This document shows, one piece after another, positions 55,203-63,835 of a stretch of 64,000 nt of DNA. The translations under genes were made by a program, and so were the position numbers. Source of the DNA: Comamonas testosteroni (lineage in GTDB: Bacteria > Pseudomonadota > Gammaproteobacteria > Burkholderiales > Burkholderiaceae_C); the NCBI RefSeq assembly GCF_000761245.1, contig NZ_AWOR01000110.1:124001-188000 (forward strand), in the 5' to 3' direction. The notes below the pieces were generated by a model. That model ran no database searches. It saw only the letters and a list, made by a program, of their open reading frames with translations, and was not told the DNA's origin. Every line of letters starts with the position of its first letter. Within the stretch, counting starts at the first letter, position 1.

Positions 55203-57122
55203 TCAGGCCCGCATGAAAGACTCGAAATAGGCACTCAGTGCAGCGTGGTCGCCCAAGGGCAGCACCTGGGCCACATACTGGTCGGGACGCACCACCACCA
55301 GAGCGCCCCGCTGGCGGTCGATGCCGCGCAACTCGAAGATGTCCTGGCCGGCATTCTTCAGATCGGGGCTGAACACCTTTTCATAGTCGATCATTCCCAA
55401 CTGGCCCTTGGGAGGCAGCAGCAAGGCGGGCAGCGTCTCCAGCGCCACCTCGGTATAGGCCTGCGGGAAGATGGCACGCAGATCGAAGATGCTGTCGATA
55501 TCCTGGCCGGCCGGCGTGAAGCGGCGCAGCGGCGATGCCGCGTCGCCCTCCAGGAAGCGACACAGCGCCAGCAGGCCGGATTCGGGCTGCGCCAGGTCGT
55601 TCTGGCCTGCAAACGCATACAGGCGCCAGCGGCCATCGGCCTTGCCGCAGTGGCCCAGCTGCACGGGCTTGGCGTCCGAAACGCGCACCACCGGCGCGGA
55701 ATGGAAGCGCATGCCCACCGTGAAGCCGCTGGCCAGTGCCTGATGCGAGGCCTGCCCCGTCAGCAGCGAGGGAGCATAGTGCGTGCCCACGCCGGCCGTG
55801 AAGCGGCCGTGCTGCTCGAAGTACTTCTGGAACTCCTTGGGGTCCACGCCGCCCTGGCCGCCTTCCCTGGCCGGGTCGCTGAACATCTTGGCCCATTCGC
55901 GGTCAAAGTCGATCAGTTGCTGGGCCACGACCTGGCGCTCGGAGGAATAGGTGTGCAGCAGCTCGGGCGCACATTGCTTGCGCAGCACGGCGGCCAGCTT
56001 CCAGCCCAGGTTGAAGCTGTCCTGCATGGAGAAATTCATGCCCTGGCCGGCCTTGGGGCTGTGGGTGTGACAGGCATCGCCGGCGATGAAGACGCGCGGC
56101 AAGGGAGAGTCCGGGGTGGCCACGGCATCAGCCACATCGTCATATTTGGCGCAGATGCGCTGGCCGATCTCGTACACCGACCACCAGGGCACATTCTTGA
56201 CTTCGAGCTTGTAGGGATGGAGCACGCGCTGGGCGGTTGCTATCAGCTGCTCCACCGTGATGTTGCGGCTGGCCACGCGTTCGTCGGCATCGAGCTTGTC
56301 CATCTCCACATAAAAGCGCACCAGGTGACCGCCTTCGCGCGGGATGATGAGCACATTGCCCTGCTCGGACTGAATGGCCACCTTGTAGCGCACATCGGGG
56401 AAGTCCGTCACGGCCAGCACATCCATCACGCCCCAGGCCTGATTGGCCGAATCGCCGACCAGCTGGCGGCCGATGGCCCGGCGCACATTGCTGCGCGCGC
56501 CGTCGCAGCCCACCACATAGCGGGCCTGCACGGTTTCGATCTGACCGGCATGGGCGCCGTCGCAGCGCTCCAGCGTCACGGTGACCGGATAGTCCGCTGC
56601 GCCGCGGTCGACCTTCACATCCAGCACGCGGCGAGCGTAGTGCGGCTGCAGACGGCTGGGCGAGTTGCGCATGCGCTCCAGATAGTGGTCGTGCACGCGA
56701 GCCTGGTTCAGGATGACGTGGGGAAACTCGGACAGACCGTCTTCCGTGTCCTGCACCCGGCCATGGCGGGCGATGCGGCCGGGCTGGCCGGGGTCGGGCT
56801 TCCAGAAAGTGACGTCGTTGATCCAGCAAGCCTCCTTGAGTATGGAGTCGGCGAACTCGAAGGCCTCGAACATTTCCATGGTGCGGCAGGCAATGCCGTC
56901 GGCCTGGCCCAGCTCCATCGGACCTTCCTTTTGTTCCACGATGCAGGTGCGGATATCGGGGAAGGCCGCCAGCTGCGCGGCCAGCGTCAAGCCGGCAGGG
57001 CCGCAGCCCACGATCAGCACATCAACCTGCGAGGGAACGGCCTCGGTATGGGCATGAGCCAGCGGCGAAGCTGGAGCGATCAAGGGGTTGCCAGGACGAA
57101 AACCGTTCAAATGAAACTGCAT
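55203..57122 (-). CDS. mobA: 3-Hydroxybenzoate 4-monooxygenase
   Basis: 639 residues, exactly the length of C. testosteroni MobA. FAD/NADPH phenol-hydroxylase-type enzyme converting 3-hydroxybenzoate to protocatechuate. FAD motif VDVLIVGCGPAGLTLAAQLA near residue 33, the GQADGIACRTMEMFEAFEFA substrate loop, VVGCDGARSNVRRAIG (DG motif) and VFIAGDACHTHSPKAGQGMN with SMQDSFNLGWKLA (GD motif, FAD ribityl). The C-terminal thioredoxin-like domain of the phenol-hydroxylase family occupies about residues 440-639. ATG 57122 (MQFHLNGFRPGNP) is used; the reading frame is open far upstream only by chance. Divergent from mobR, its regulator. Confidence 0.93.
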   Translation of the reverse strand: MQFHLNGFRPGNPLIAPASPLAHAHTEAVPSQVDVLIVGCGPAGLTLAAQLAAFPDIRTCIVEQKEGPMELGQADGIACRTMEMFEAFEFADSILKEACWINDVTFWKPDPGQPGRIARHGRVQDTEDGLSEFPHVILNQARVHDHYLERMRNSPSRLQPHYARRVLDVKVDRGAADYPVTVTLERCDGAHAGQIETVQARYVVGCDGARSNVRRAIGRQLVGDSANQAWGVMDVLAVTDFPDVRYKVAIQSEQGNVLIIPREGGHLVRFYVEMDKLDADERVASRNITVEQLIATAQRVLHPYKLEVKNVPWWSVYEIGQRICAKYDDVADAVATPDSPLPRVFIAGDACHTHSPKAGQGMNFSMQDSFNLGWKLAAVLRKQCAPELLHTYSSERQVVAQQLIDFDREWAKMFSDPAREGGQGGVDPKEFQKYFEQHGRFTAGVGTHYAPSLLTGQASHQALASGFTVGMRFHSAPVVRVSDAKPVQLGHCGKADGRWRLYAFAGQNDLAQPESGLLALCRFLEGDAASPLRRFTPAGQDIDSIFDLRAIFPQAYTEVALETLPALLLPPKGQLGMIDYEKVFSPDLKNAGQDIFELRGIDRQRGALVVVRPDQYVAQVLPLGDHAALSAYFESFMRA

Positions 57123-57170
57123 GGAGGCCTCAAGTTCTTCAAGTGCACAAACGCCAGTGTCTGCACAATC

Positions 57171-57200
57171 AGTATGCACACATATAGTATGTACACACAC
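57171..57200. promoter_or_regulatory. Direct repeat in the mobA-mobR gap (candidate MobR operator)
   Basis: AGTATGCACACATAT and AGTATGTACACACAC are contiguous 15-bp direct repeats (12 of 15 identical), overlapping a partial dyad (TGCACACATA / TATGTACACA). They start 48 bp upstream of the mobA start and end 58 bp upstream of the mobR start. MarR-family repressors bind such dyads in divergent gaps; MobR is described as repressing mobA and responding to 3-hydroxybenzoate. Confidence 0.6.
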
Positions 57201-57258
57201 CAAATGCATGCATCGTATTATCCGAACCTTGAAATGCCAACCCCACCTAGGGAAAACC

Positions 57259-57777
57259 ATGATTAACTCTGCACTGCCAAACGCTGCCTCAGACAGCGCC
57301 AGCAGCCCCTCCTTGTTTCCACGCCTGGAGGTCGAGACCTTTCCCGGCCACGGCATACGCCGCCTGCAGCAAGTGGCAGTGGCCGTGTTCAGCCAGGCCA
57401 CGGAAGCCTGGGGCGTGACGCCGCTGCAATTTGCCGTGCTGCAAAAACTGGTGCATCTGCCGGGCATCGACCAGCGCACGCTGAGCATGGAAGTGGGCTT
57501 TGACAAATCCACCATCGGCGGCGTGATCGACCGCCTGGAAGCACGTGGCCTGCTGCAGCGCCAGCACACCGCCAAGGATCGCCGCGTGCGTCTGCTGTCC
57601 CTGACACCCGAGGGCCAGGCCCTGCTGGCCGACGCCGGCCCGTCCGTGCTGCAAGCCCAGCAGCAGATGCTGGAGCCGCTGAGCGAGAGCGAACGCGAGC
57701 TCTTCACACAGTTGATGCGCAAGGTCATCGAGCATCACGAGCAGCTCGATCCCGTGGCGCAAACGCCCGCGGGCTGA
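57259..57777 (+). CDS. mobR: MarR-family regulator MobR
   Basis: 172 residues from ATG 57259 (MINSALPNAAS); a long upstream open extension is rejected for its composition. Winged HTH: TEAWGVTPLQFAVLQKLVHL, GIDQRTLSMEVGFDKSTIGG, VIDRLEARGLLQRQHTAKDR and RRVRLLSLTPEG (the DxR wing). The C-terminal helix region SESERELFTQLMRKVIEHHE serves dimerisation. The divergent pairing with a 639-residue MobA reproduces the C. testosteroni mob locus, where MobR represses mobA until 3-hydroxybenzoate binds. Confidence 0.9.
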   Translation: MINSALPNAASDSASSPSLFPRLEVETFPGHGIRRLQQVAVAVFSQATEAWGVTPLQFAVLQKLVHLPGIDQRTLSMEVGFDKSTIGGVIDRLEARGLLQRQHTAKDRRVRLLSLTPEGQALLADAGPSVLQAQQQMLEPLSESERELFTQLMRKVIEHHEQLDPVAQTPAG

Positions 57778-57790
57778 GCCCCAATCGCAC

Positions 57791-57822
57791 AAAAAAGCCC
57801 CGGGCCATCAGGCCTGGGGCTT
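57791..57822 (-). terminator. Terminator after phnX
   Basis: AAGCCCC and GGGGCTT with inner GGCC/GGCC pairing; the minus strand ends in TTTTTTG, so it serves phnX and also borders mobR. Confidence 0.75.
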
Positions 57823-57874
57823 GGCTGTTCGGTGCCGGGCTCGCAACCGGGCATGCGAGCTCCCGAACCGCGTC

Positions 57875-58738
57875 CTAGAACGGCATTTTTCCGGCACGCA
57901 TCTCGGAGGCGATCTGCACCAGCACGGCCGGCAGATCGGCCACGCTGCGCACCACATAGTGGGCTCCGGCCTTTTTGAGCTTGGCTTCGGCTGCAGCGAC
58001 ACGGGCCTCGACCTCTTGCTCGGGTGCCCTGGCAAATTCCTGCACGCTATAGCCGACCTCGTTGCCCGACAGGCTCAGGCCCACCGTCCACATGCCTGCG
58101 CGCAGACCTTCCTCGATGCCGGGCACGGTGTCGTCCACCTTCACGCAGGCACGCACATCGCCAATGCCCAGCGCCAGCACATTGGCCAGTGCCATGAAGG
58201 GGCCGGGGCGACCGCCGGCTTCGAGCTCGTCGCCGGCCACCACATAGTCGGGCTTGAGACCTGCGCCTTCGGCCTGCGGCAGCAACTGGTTGAGCACCTC
58301 GCGCGGATAGCCCGAGCAGGAGCCGACCTTCAGGCCCTGGGCGCGCAGCCATTGCAGCGTCTGCACAGCGCCTTCGATGGGGGCAGAGAACTCGCCCACC
58401 TTGGCAATCTGCAAAGGCATGAAGCGCGCGTAGATGGCATCCACATCCTCGTTGGTCGGTGCACGGCCAAAAGCGGTCTGCCACTGCGCAGCAATGCTTT
58501 CATCCTGCAGCAGCTGATGGATATGGTCCCATTTGGACAGGCCCATGGGGCCGCGTGCCTGGGCCAGGGTGATGCTGATGCCGAAGCTGGCAAAGGCTTC
58601 GACAAAAATCTGCGTGGGTGCGAGCGAGCCAAAGTCCACCAGCGTGCCGGCCCAGTCGAAGATGACGGCTTGCAGCGGTGACAGATCGGCAGAGGGTTGT
58701 GACAGGGCCTGGGTTTCAGCTTGAGCGATGGAGTTCAT
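57875..58738 (-). CDS. phnX: Phosphonoacetaldehyde hydrolase (phosphonatase)
   Basis: 287 residues. HAD-superfamily enzyme cleaving the C-P bond of phosphonoacetaldehyde to acetaldehyde and phosphate. Nucleophile D28 in VIFDWAGTLVDFGS. The Schiff-base Lys is K69 in PMGLSKWDHIH (Lys53 of the Bacillus enzyme, same spacing from the nucleophile). GSCSGYPREVLNQLLP and KVDDTVPGIEEGLRAGMWTV are family-typical, and LSLSGNEVGYS closes the domain. ATG 58738. It lies 58 bp after the iron alcohol dehydrogenase and is last in the phn run. No phnW transaminase gene is beside it. Confidence 0.95.
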   Translation of the reverse strand: MNSIAQAETQALSQPSADLSPLQAVIFDWAGTLVDFGSLAPTQIFVEAFASFGISITLAQARGPMGLSKWDHIHQLLQDESIAAQWQTAFGRAPTNEDVDAIYARFMPLQIAKVGEFSAPIEGAVQTLQWLRAQGLKVGSCSGYPREVLNQLLPQAEGAGLKPDYVVAGDELEAGGRPGPFMALANVLALGIGDVRACVKVDDTVPGIEEGLRAGMWTVGLSLSGNEVGYSVQEFARAPEQEVEARVAAAEAKLKKAGAHYVVRSVADLPAVLVQIASEMRAGKMPF

Positions 58739-58796
58739 GGTTTTCAGTGGAGGCTTGAACAGGATGGAAAGCGAAAAGGTGTAGACCTTCCGGTAC

Positions 58797-59885
58797 TCAG
58801 CTCAGAGAGCGAATGAAGTTGCGCCCGCGCGGTCCGCTGGCGGCTTTTTGCACCATGGCGCTCCAGGCCCGGGGCTGCACGCCATAGTGGGCCGGATCGG
58901 TGGCAACGCCAAGCCCTTGCAGAACGCTGCGCAGACGTTCGATGGCTGTGGCTGGCGTGCTGGCATCGAAGATGGAGAGCAAGGCCGCATCTGCCGCAGC
59001 GTCTGCGCCCAGCGCCATCTCCAGCACCAGGGGCAGACTGAACGAGCAGGCCAGGCCGTGCGGCACGCCATGCTGCAGCGTGATGTCGTAGGACAGCGAA
59101 TGCGCCAGAGCAGTCTTGGTGTTGGAAAAAGCCAGGCCGGCCATCAGCGCTGCCTCGGCCATCTCGCTGCGCAGCTGTGGGTTATCCAGATCCTGCATCA
59201 GCGCGGGCAGCGTGGCCAGGGTGCGGCGGGCCGACTGCACGGCCAGCGCCATGGACACCGGGTTGCGGTTCACATTCCAGATGGATTCCAGCGCATGCGA
59301 CAACGCATCCAGCCCCGAGGCCAGGGTGGCGCCTGCCGGCAGGCTGGTCATCAGCTCGGCATCGATCACCGCCGCCTCGGGCCAGGTGCAGGACTGGTGC
59401 AGCGAATATTTCTGGCCGGCGGCCTGATCCCAGATCGTGGCCCAGGGCGTGACTTCACTGCCTGTTCCGGCCGTGGTGGGGATGGCGATCAAGGCCTTGT
59501 GCCCTCCCAGCCCCAACTGGCCGCCCTGCTTGAGCAGCGCCAGCAGATCGGCAAACCGGCCAGCTGGCGTGTGGCAGATCAAGGCCTTGGCTGAGTCGAT
59601 GGCGCTGCCGCCGCCCAGGGCCACGATCACGGGCACCTCGGCATGGTCACGCTGCACCTGCTCGTACAGCGGCGCCAGCCACTGCACATCGGGGTTGGGA
59701 GCAATGCTGTCGATCACGCCGCGCAGTTGCGCTCCCAGCAGCTGGCGCATGCGCTGCACCAAGCCCAGGCTTTCGGCCTCGGGGAAGGTGACCAGCAGGC
59801 AGCTGCGCCCGGCCAGCAGGGCCGGCAACTGATCGAGACTGTTGCGACCCACGCTGATGTGTACGGGGTTGTGATAGGTCCACAC
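58797..59885 (-). CDS. Phosphonate-metabolism-associated iron alcohol dehydrogenase
   Basis: 362 residues. Iron-dependent (type III) alcohol dehydrogenase of the subfamily that occurs with phosphonatase genes (TIGR03405-like). NAD motif VIVALGGGSAIDSAKALI and the PTTAGTGSEVTPWATIWD segment are the family hallmark. Metal ligands are the Asp and His in SGLDALSHALESIWN and the His residues of LAHSLSYDITLQHGVPHGLA. It sits between phnE and phnX, so it could reduce the acetaldehyde made by PhnX, or interconvert phosphonoacetaldehyde and 2-hydroxyethylphosphonate; sequence alone does not decide. Confidence 0.85.
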   Translation of the reverse strand: MWTYHNPVHISVGRNSLDQLPALLAGRSCLLVTFPEAESLGLVQRMRQLLGAQLRGVIDSIAPNPDVQWLAPLYEQVQRDHAEVPVIVALGGGSAIDSAKALICHTPAGRFADLLALLKQGGQLGLGGHKALIAIPTTAGTGSEVTPWATIWDQAAGQKYSLHQSCTWPEAAVIDAELMTSLPAGATLASGLDALSHALESIWNVNRNPVSMALAVQSARRTLATLPALMQDLDNPQLRSEMAEAALMAGLAFSNTKTALAHSLSYDITLQHGVPHGLACSFSLPLVLEMALGADAAADAALLSIFDASTPATAIERLRSVLQGLGVATDPAHYGVQPRAWSAMVQKAASGPRGRNFIRSLS

Positions 59886-59912
59886 GGGAAGTCCCTTTGA
59901 GGTTTTTTGAGC

Positions 59913-59969
59913 GAAATCAGCCCTTAACGCTTATGCAAAAAGCGCCAACAGCTCATATTTTTGATTTTT
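59913..59969. repeat. Dispersed intergenic inverted repeat, copy E
   Basis: On the minus strand: GAGCTGTTGGCGCTTTTTGC, ATAAGCGTTAAGGGCTGATTT (split here for length), matching the AGCTG...GCGCTT-spacer-AAGCG...GCTG layout of copy D. Located between phnE and the iron alcohol dehydrogenase. Confidence 0.5.
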
Positions 59970-60004
59970 CAAGGACTGCGGCGCACGTCGGCACCGCAGC
60001 GAAA

Positions 60005-60844
60005 TCAGTGGCGAGCGCCCTGCTGTATGCGGCTGCGCAGCCAGTTGGATGCCATGTCGGCGGCAATCACCATCACCGTGATGACGATGATGCAGGTCGC
60101 GGTCTCCTGGTAGCGGAACAGCTTGAGGCTGCTGACCAGCTCGAAGCCCAGACCGCCCGCGCCCACCATGCCCAGCACGGTGGCCGAACGCAGATTGACT
60201 TCAAAGCGGTAGAGCACCACGGCAATCCAGGCGGTGATGACCTGGGGCACCACGCCGAAGGCGATGATCTGCAGCTGGCTGGCACCGGCGCTGCGCAGGG
60301 CCTGCAGCGGCCCGTCGTCGATCTCCTCGATGGCTTCGGCAAAGAACTTGGCCAGCATGCCCATTCCATGCAGGGCCAGGGCCAGCACGCCGGGGAAAGG
60401 GCCCAGGCCCACGGCCGAGACAAACACCAGCGCCAGAATCAGCTCGTTGATGCTGCGGATCACATTGAGAAACTGGCGCGTGATGCGACGCAGCCAATGC
60501 CAGCCGTGCAGATTGCCGGCCGCGACAAAGGACAGCGGAAGCGCCAGAATCACGCTGAGCAAAGTACCCCAGATGGCGATCTGTATCGTCTCCAGCGCCG
60601 GTGCCCACAGGCGCGGCAGCATGCTCCAGTCGGGCGGCACCGAACGCGAAAGAAAGTCGCCAATCTGCGGCATGCCGCCCGCCAGCTCGCTCCAGCTCAT
60701 CTGCGCGCCTGCTGCGCTCCATTGCAGCACCCAGGCGATGACCAGGGCCAGCGCGGCATAGCCCAGCCAGCCGCTCTTGCCTTGCGGGCGTGCGGCCGTC
60801 CATTGCCAGCGGTCTGGCGTGTGCTTCAAACTGTGGCTGCTCAT
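60005..60844 (-). CDS. phnE: Phosphonate ABC transporter permease
   Basis: 279 residues, about six transmembrane helices (e.g. GYAALALVIAWVLQW, IWGTLLSVILALPLSFVAAG, LALVFVSAVGLGPFPGVLAL, CIIVITVMVIAADMASNWL). The permease EAA-like loop is EEIDDGPLQALRSAGASQLQ, followed by FGVVPQVITAWIAVVLYRF. The N-terminal LKHTPDRWQWTAARPQGKSG is cytoplasmic. Its start overlaps the end of phnC by 4 bp (ATGA), so it is translated from the phnD-phnC-phnE transcript. The downstream gene follows after 119 bp (copy E repeat between). Confidence 0.93.
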   Translation of the reverse strand: MSSHSLKHTPDRWQWTAARPQGKSGWLGYAALALVIAWVLQWSAAGAQMSWSELAGGMPQIGDFLSRSVPPDWSMLPRLWAPALETIQIAIWGTLLSVILALPLSFVAAGNLHGWHWLRRITRQFLNVIRSINELILALVFVSAVGLGPFPGVLALALHGMGMLAKFFAEAIEEIDDGPLQALRSAGASQLQIIAFGVVPQVITAWIAVVLYRFEVNLRSATVLGMVGAGGLGFELVSSLKLFRYQETATCIIVITVMVIAADMASNWLRSRIQQGARH

Positions 60845-61686
60845 TGCATACCTCCTGCGGCTGCGGCTGGCGACATCACCCCTGGCAGCCAGTTGCCGGC
60901 TGCGGTGCTGCTGACATGCAGCGCGCTGCCCTGCTCTGCCGCATGTCCGGCGGGCTGAGGCTCGCCGCTGTAGATGGCGTTGAGCGCGGCCTCGTCCAGC
61001 ATCGCCGGCGCGCCGTCGAACACCATGCGCCCCTGAGACAGGCCGACGATGCGATCGCCAAACTCCCGCGCGTAATCGACCTGGTGCAGATTGCAGACCA
61101 CGGCAATGCCCAGCTCGCGCGTGGCATCGCGCAGATACTGCAGCACGCTGCGCGCGGTCTTGGGATCCAGGCTGGCCACGGGCTCGTCGGCCAGAATTAC
61201 CTGCGGCTGCTGCGCCAGGGCACGGGCAATGCCCACGCGCTGCATCTGCCCGCCCGAGAGTGCCTCGGTGCGCTCATCGGCCTTGTGGGCCAGTCCCACG
61301 CGCTGCAGGCAGGCGTCGGCCAGTGCGATATCGCTTTGCTTGAACAGCTGCAGCACCGAGGCCAGCGTGCCGACCTGACCCAGCCGCCCCGTGAGCACGT
61401 TCTTGCGCACCGACAGGCGCGGCACCAGATTGTGGTGCTGGAAGACCATGGCCACATGGCGGGCCAGCTCGCGGCGCGAGTGCCTACGCATCAGGTCGAT
61501 GCCGCCCACCTGCAGCTGGCCGCTGTCGGGCTGGTTCAGCCCGTTCATGCAGCGCAGCAAGGTGGACTTTCCCGCCCCCGACAGGCCCAGCATGACGACG
61601 AACTCGCCGGCCTTCACATCCATGTCTATGCCATGCAGCACATGGTTGCTGCCATAGCTTTTGCGCAGATTGCGGATGCTGATCAT
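60841..61686 (-). CDS. phnC: Phosphonate ABC transporter ATPase
   Basis: 281 residues. ATP-binding subunit. Walker A LGLSGAGKSTLLRCMNGL, Q-loop region VFQHHNLVPRLSV, signature EALSGGQMQRVGIARALAQQ, Walker B QVILADEPVASLDPKTA and the H-loop VVCNLHQVDYAREFGDRIVG. HHNLVPRLSVRKNVLTGRLG is characteristic of PhnC. A C-terminal extension of about 40 residues (GEPQPAGHAAEQGSALHVSS) is unusual and low-complexity. Overlaps phnD and phnE by 4 bp each. Confidence 0.95.
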   Translation of the reverse strand: MISIRNLRKSYGSNHVLHGIDMDVKAGEFVVMLGLSGAGKSTLLRCMNGLNQPDSGQLQVGGIDLMRRHSRRELARHVAMVFQHHNLVPRLSVRKNVLTGRLGQVGTLASVLQLFKQSDIALADACLQRVGLAHKADERTEALSGGQMQRVGIARALAQQPQVILADEPVASLDPKTARSVLQYLRDATRELGIAVVCNLHQVDYAREFGDRIVGLSQGRMVFDGAPAMLDEAALNAIYSGEPQPAGHAAEQGSALHVSSTAAGNWLPGVMSPAAAAGGMQ

Positions 61687-62567
61687 TTCATCTTCCCGAG
61701 GTCCAGATTCAGTGCCTTGGCGGTCTGGCGCACCACGTCGTAGGCCTGATCGTTGGTGGGCGCAAAACCGTTGAGCTCGCCACGATCGCCCCAGGGCAGG
61801 CCCTTGATCTCGGCCAGTGCCGCTGCCACCTTCTTCTTGGTGGCTTCGTCGAGGTTCTTGCGCCAGGCCATGGGCGACTCGGGGATGTCCTTGGAGCGCC
61901 AGATGACCTGGAAATCCTCGGCCTTCACATGGCCCTTGGCCACTGCCGTCTGGAAGATGGGATCGGCCACGGCCGCTGCATCCACCTTGCCGTTGGCCAC
62001 GGCCATGATGCTGGCGTCGTGCGAGCCCGAGAAGATCACGCGGGAGAAGTACTTGTCGGTATCGATGCCCTCGCCCTTGAGGCCGGCCTTGGGAAACAGA
62101 TGGCCCGATGCCGAGCTGGGATCGACAAAGGCAAAGGTCTTGCCCTGCAGCTGGGGCACGGTGCCCAGGCCCTTGTCCTTTTTGCTGATGATGATGCTGT
62201 TGTACGAGCTCTTGCCGGACTTCTTGGCCACGGGAATGGCAAAGGCCTCGGCATTTGCCAGCTGGCTGGCCAGCACATAGGAGAAGGGCCCGAAATAGGC
62301 CACGTCGATCTTGCCCGAGCGCATGGCCTCTATCACGCCGTTGTAGTCATTGGCCACAAAGGGCTTGATCTTCAGGCCGGTCTTGGCGGCCAGCTGGTCC
62401 ATCACCTGCTGGCTGGCGCGCATCATGGCCTGGGCGTCCTCGGAGGGGATCAGGCCCACGCGCAGCTCGGTGGGCTGTTGCGCCATGACGCCGGTGGTGG
62501 CGGCAAGCGTCAGGCTGGCGGCTGCGGCCTTGAGCCAGGTTTTGCGGGTCATCGTCATGGATTTCAT
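61683..62567 (-). CDS. phnD: Phosphonate ABC transporter periplasmic binding protein
   Basis: 294 residues. Signal peptide after MKSMTMTRKTWLKAAAASLT, ending GVMAQ. PhnD-type fold: LRVGLIPSEDAQAMMRASQQ, PFVANDYNGVIEAMRSGKID and VAYFGPFSYVLA, then GKTFAFVDPSSASGHLFPKA (ligand-binding Ser/Thr/Asp loop) and VIFSGSHDASIMAVANGKVD. Start ATG 62567 is supported by AAGGA four bases upstream; ATG 62558 or 62552 are possible. First gene of the phn transport run, divergent from a LysR gene. Confidence 0.93.
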   Translation of the reverse strand: MKSMTMTRKTWLKAAAASLTLAATTGVMAQQPTELRVGLIPSEDAQAMMRASQQVMDQLAAKTGLKIKPFVANDYNGVIEAMRSGKIDVAYFGPFSYVLASQLANAEAFAIPVAKKSGKSSYNSIIISKKDKGLGTVPQLQGKTFAFVDPSSASGHLFPKAGLKGEGIDTDKYFSRVIFSGSHDASIMAVANGKVDAAAVADPIFQTAVAKGHVKAEDFQVIWRSKDIPESPMAWRKNLDEATKKKVAAALAEIKGLPWGDRGELNGFAPTNDQAYDVVRQTAKALNLDLGKMK

Positions 62568-62652
62568 CCTTTGCAAGTGCGTCTGTGGAGTGCGGCTGGG
62601 CTGCCGCCATCGCACCGTCATTGCAGTGCGTTGACGCAAATATTAGGGACGA

Positions 62653-62669
62653 CATATGACTGTCATGTG
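62653..62669. promoter_or_regulatory. Dyad in the phnD-LysR gap (candidate operator)
   Basis: CATATGAC, T, GTCATGTG: 7 of 8 complementary positions, centred about 95 bp upstream of phnD and 65 bp upstream of the LysR gene. Confidence 0.5.
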
Positions 62670-62727
62670 AAGGTTTCAGAATCAGTTTTGACAGCTTCCA
62701 TAGATCAAACCTTGAGATGAAACCTGC

Positions 62728-63663
62728 ATGAGCACCGCCCGCTACCGAGCCTTTATCGCCGTGGCCCAACAAGGCAGCCTGAGCGCAGCCGCCCGCGCCC
62801 TGGGCGTCAGCCAGCCCACGGTCTCCAGCCAGATCGCCACGCTGGAGCGGCAAAGCCAGATCGAGCTCTTCCATCGCCAGGGCTATCGCATGACGCTCAC
62901 TGGCGCCGGCCACAAGCTCATGACGCTGGCGCAGAAGCTGCTCGTACTGGAGGCTGAAACCGAGTTCTTTCTGCGCGACTCGGGCCAGCTCAACCAGGGC
63001 GAACTCAAGATCGGCGCTGTGGGGCCGTTTCATGTGATCGAGATGGTGGCTGCCTACAGCGCCCGCCATCCCGGCATGAAGCTGTCGATCCGCATGGGCA
63101 ACTCGCAGCAGGTGCTGCATGATCTGGAGAACTACACCACCGATGTCGCGGTACTGGCCGGTCTGTATGACAGGCCCGAGCTGCGGGCGCGCGAATATGC
63201 ACGCCACGCCATCATCTTGTTTGCCCATGTCGATCACCCGCTGGCAAGGCGCGAGCAGGTCGAGCTTGGCGAGCTGCACGGCCTGCCGCTCTTGCTGCGC
63301 GAGCAAGGCTCGACCACGCGCACGGCCATAGAGGCAGCACTGCAGGCGGCCGGTGTGAAGCCCCTCACCCAACTGGAGATCGGCAGCCGCGAGGCCATAC
63401 GCGAGGCCGTGGCGCGCGGCCTGGGCATCGGTGCCGTGTCCGAGGCCGAATTCATTGCCGACCCGCGCTTCAGGCCCGTGCGTATTGCCGGCGACCCGGC
63501 CAGCACCACAACCTATGTCTACTGCATGAAGGAGCGCAGCGAAAGTCTGCTGGTGCGATCTTTCTTCAAGGCCATTGAAGGTAACGGTGGCCCCGATCTG
63601 ACCGCTGTCCGGCAGACCGCTCCAAAACCCTTGAACGCCCCAACGGCCAAGAAGCTGGCGTAA
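62728..63663 (+). CDS. LysR-type regulator of the phosphonate cluster
   Basis: 311 residues. HTH at residues about 14-35: GSLSAAARALGVSQPTVSSQ, then IATLERQSQIELFHRQGYRM. Effector domain from residue about 91 (LKIGAVGPFHVIEMVAAYSA). The short N terminus (MSTARYRAFIAVAQQ) and the mid-domain RPELRAREYARHAIILFAHV match the LysR proteins usually found divergent from phosphonatase operons. It shares a 160-bp gap with phnD containing a strong dyad. Probably activates phnD-phnC-phnE-ADH-phnX in response to a phosphonate. Confidence 0.88.
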   Translation: MSTARYRAFIAVAQQGSLSAAARALGVSQPTVSSQIATLERQSQIELFHRQGYRMTLTGAGHKLMTLAQKLLVLEAETEFFLRDSGQLNQGELKIGAVGPFHVIEMVAAYSARHPGMKLSIRMGNSQQVLHDLENYTTDVAVLAGLYDRPELRAREYARHAIILFAHVDHPLARREQVELGELHGLPLLLREQGSTTRTAIEAALQAAGVKPLTQLEIGSREAIREAVARGLGIGAVSEAEFIADPRFRPVRIAGDPASTTTYVYCMKERSESLLVRSFFKAIEGNGGPDLTAVRQTAPKPLNAPTAKKLA

Positions 63664-63835
63664 TTCGTCAAACCCTCTGCCCTCCTTGCGCCGAGAATTT
63701 TTGACAGCGCTGCTCGGGCAGTCAGCTCCCCGCCGGCGACAGGGCTGCAGATTTGCCCTCGACAAAGCACTCTGCGCAGAGCGTTCATGGACGCAGCGGA
63801 CAGGCTGCCGGGCAGTCAAAACAGAGGAGACAAAG

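Noticed and set aside
57121-57258. Upstream start for mobR
   Set aside because: It would begin inside the mobA coding start and encode a Cys/His-rich leader with no MarR similarity.
57123-57728. Extension of the mobA frame by about 200 codons upstream
   Set aside because: It overlaps mobR on the opposite strand, has Ser/Cys/Arg-rich composition, and MobA homologues start at the ATG at 57122.
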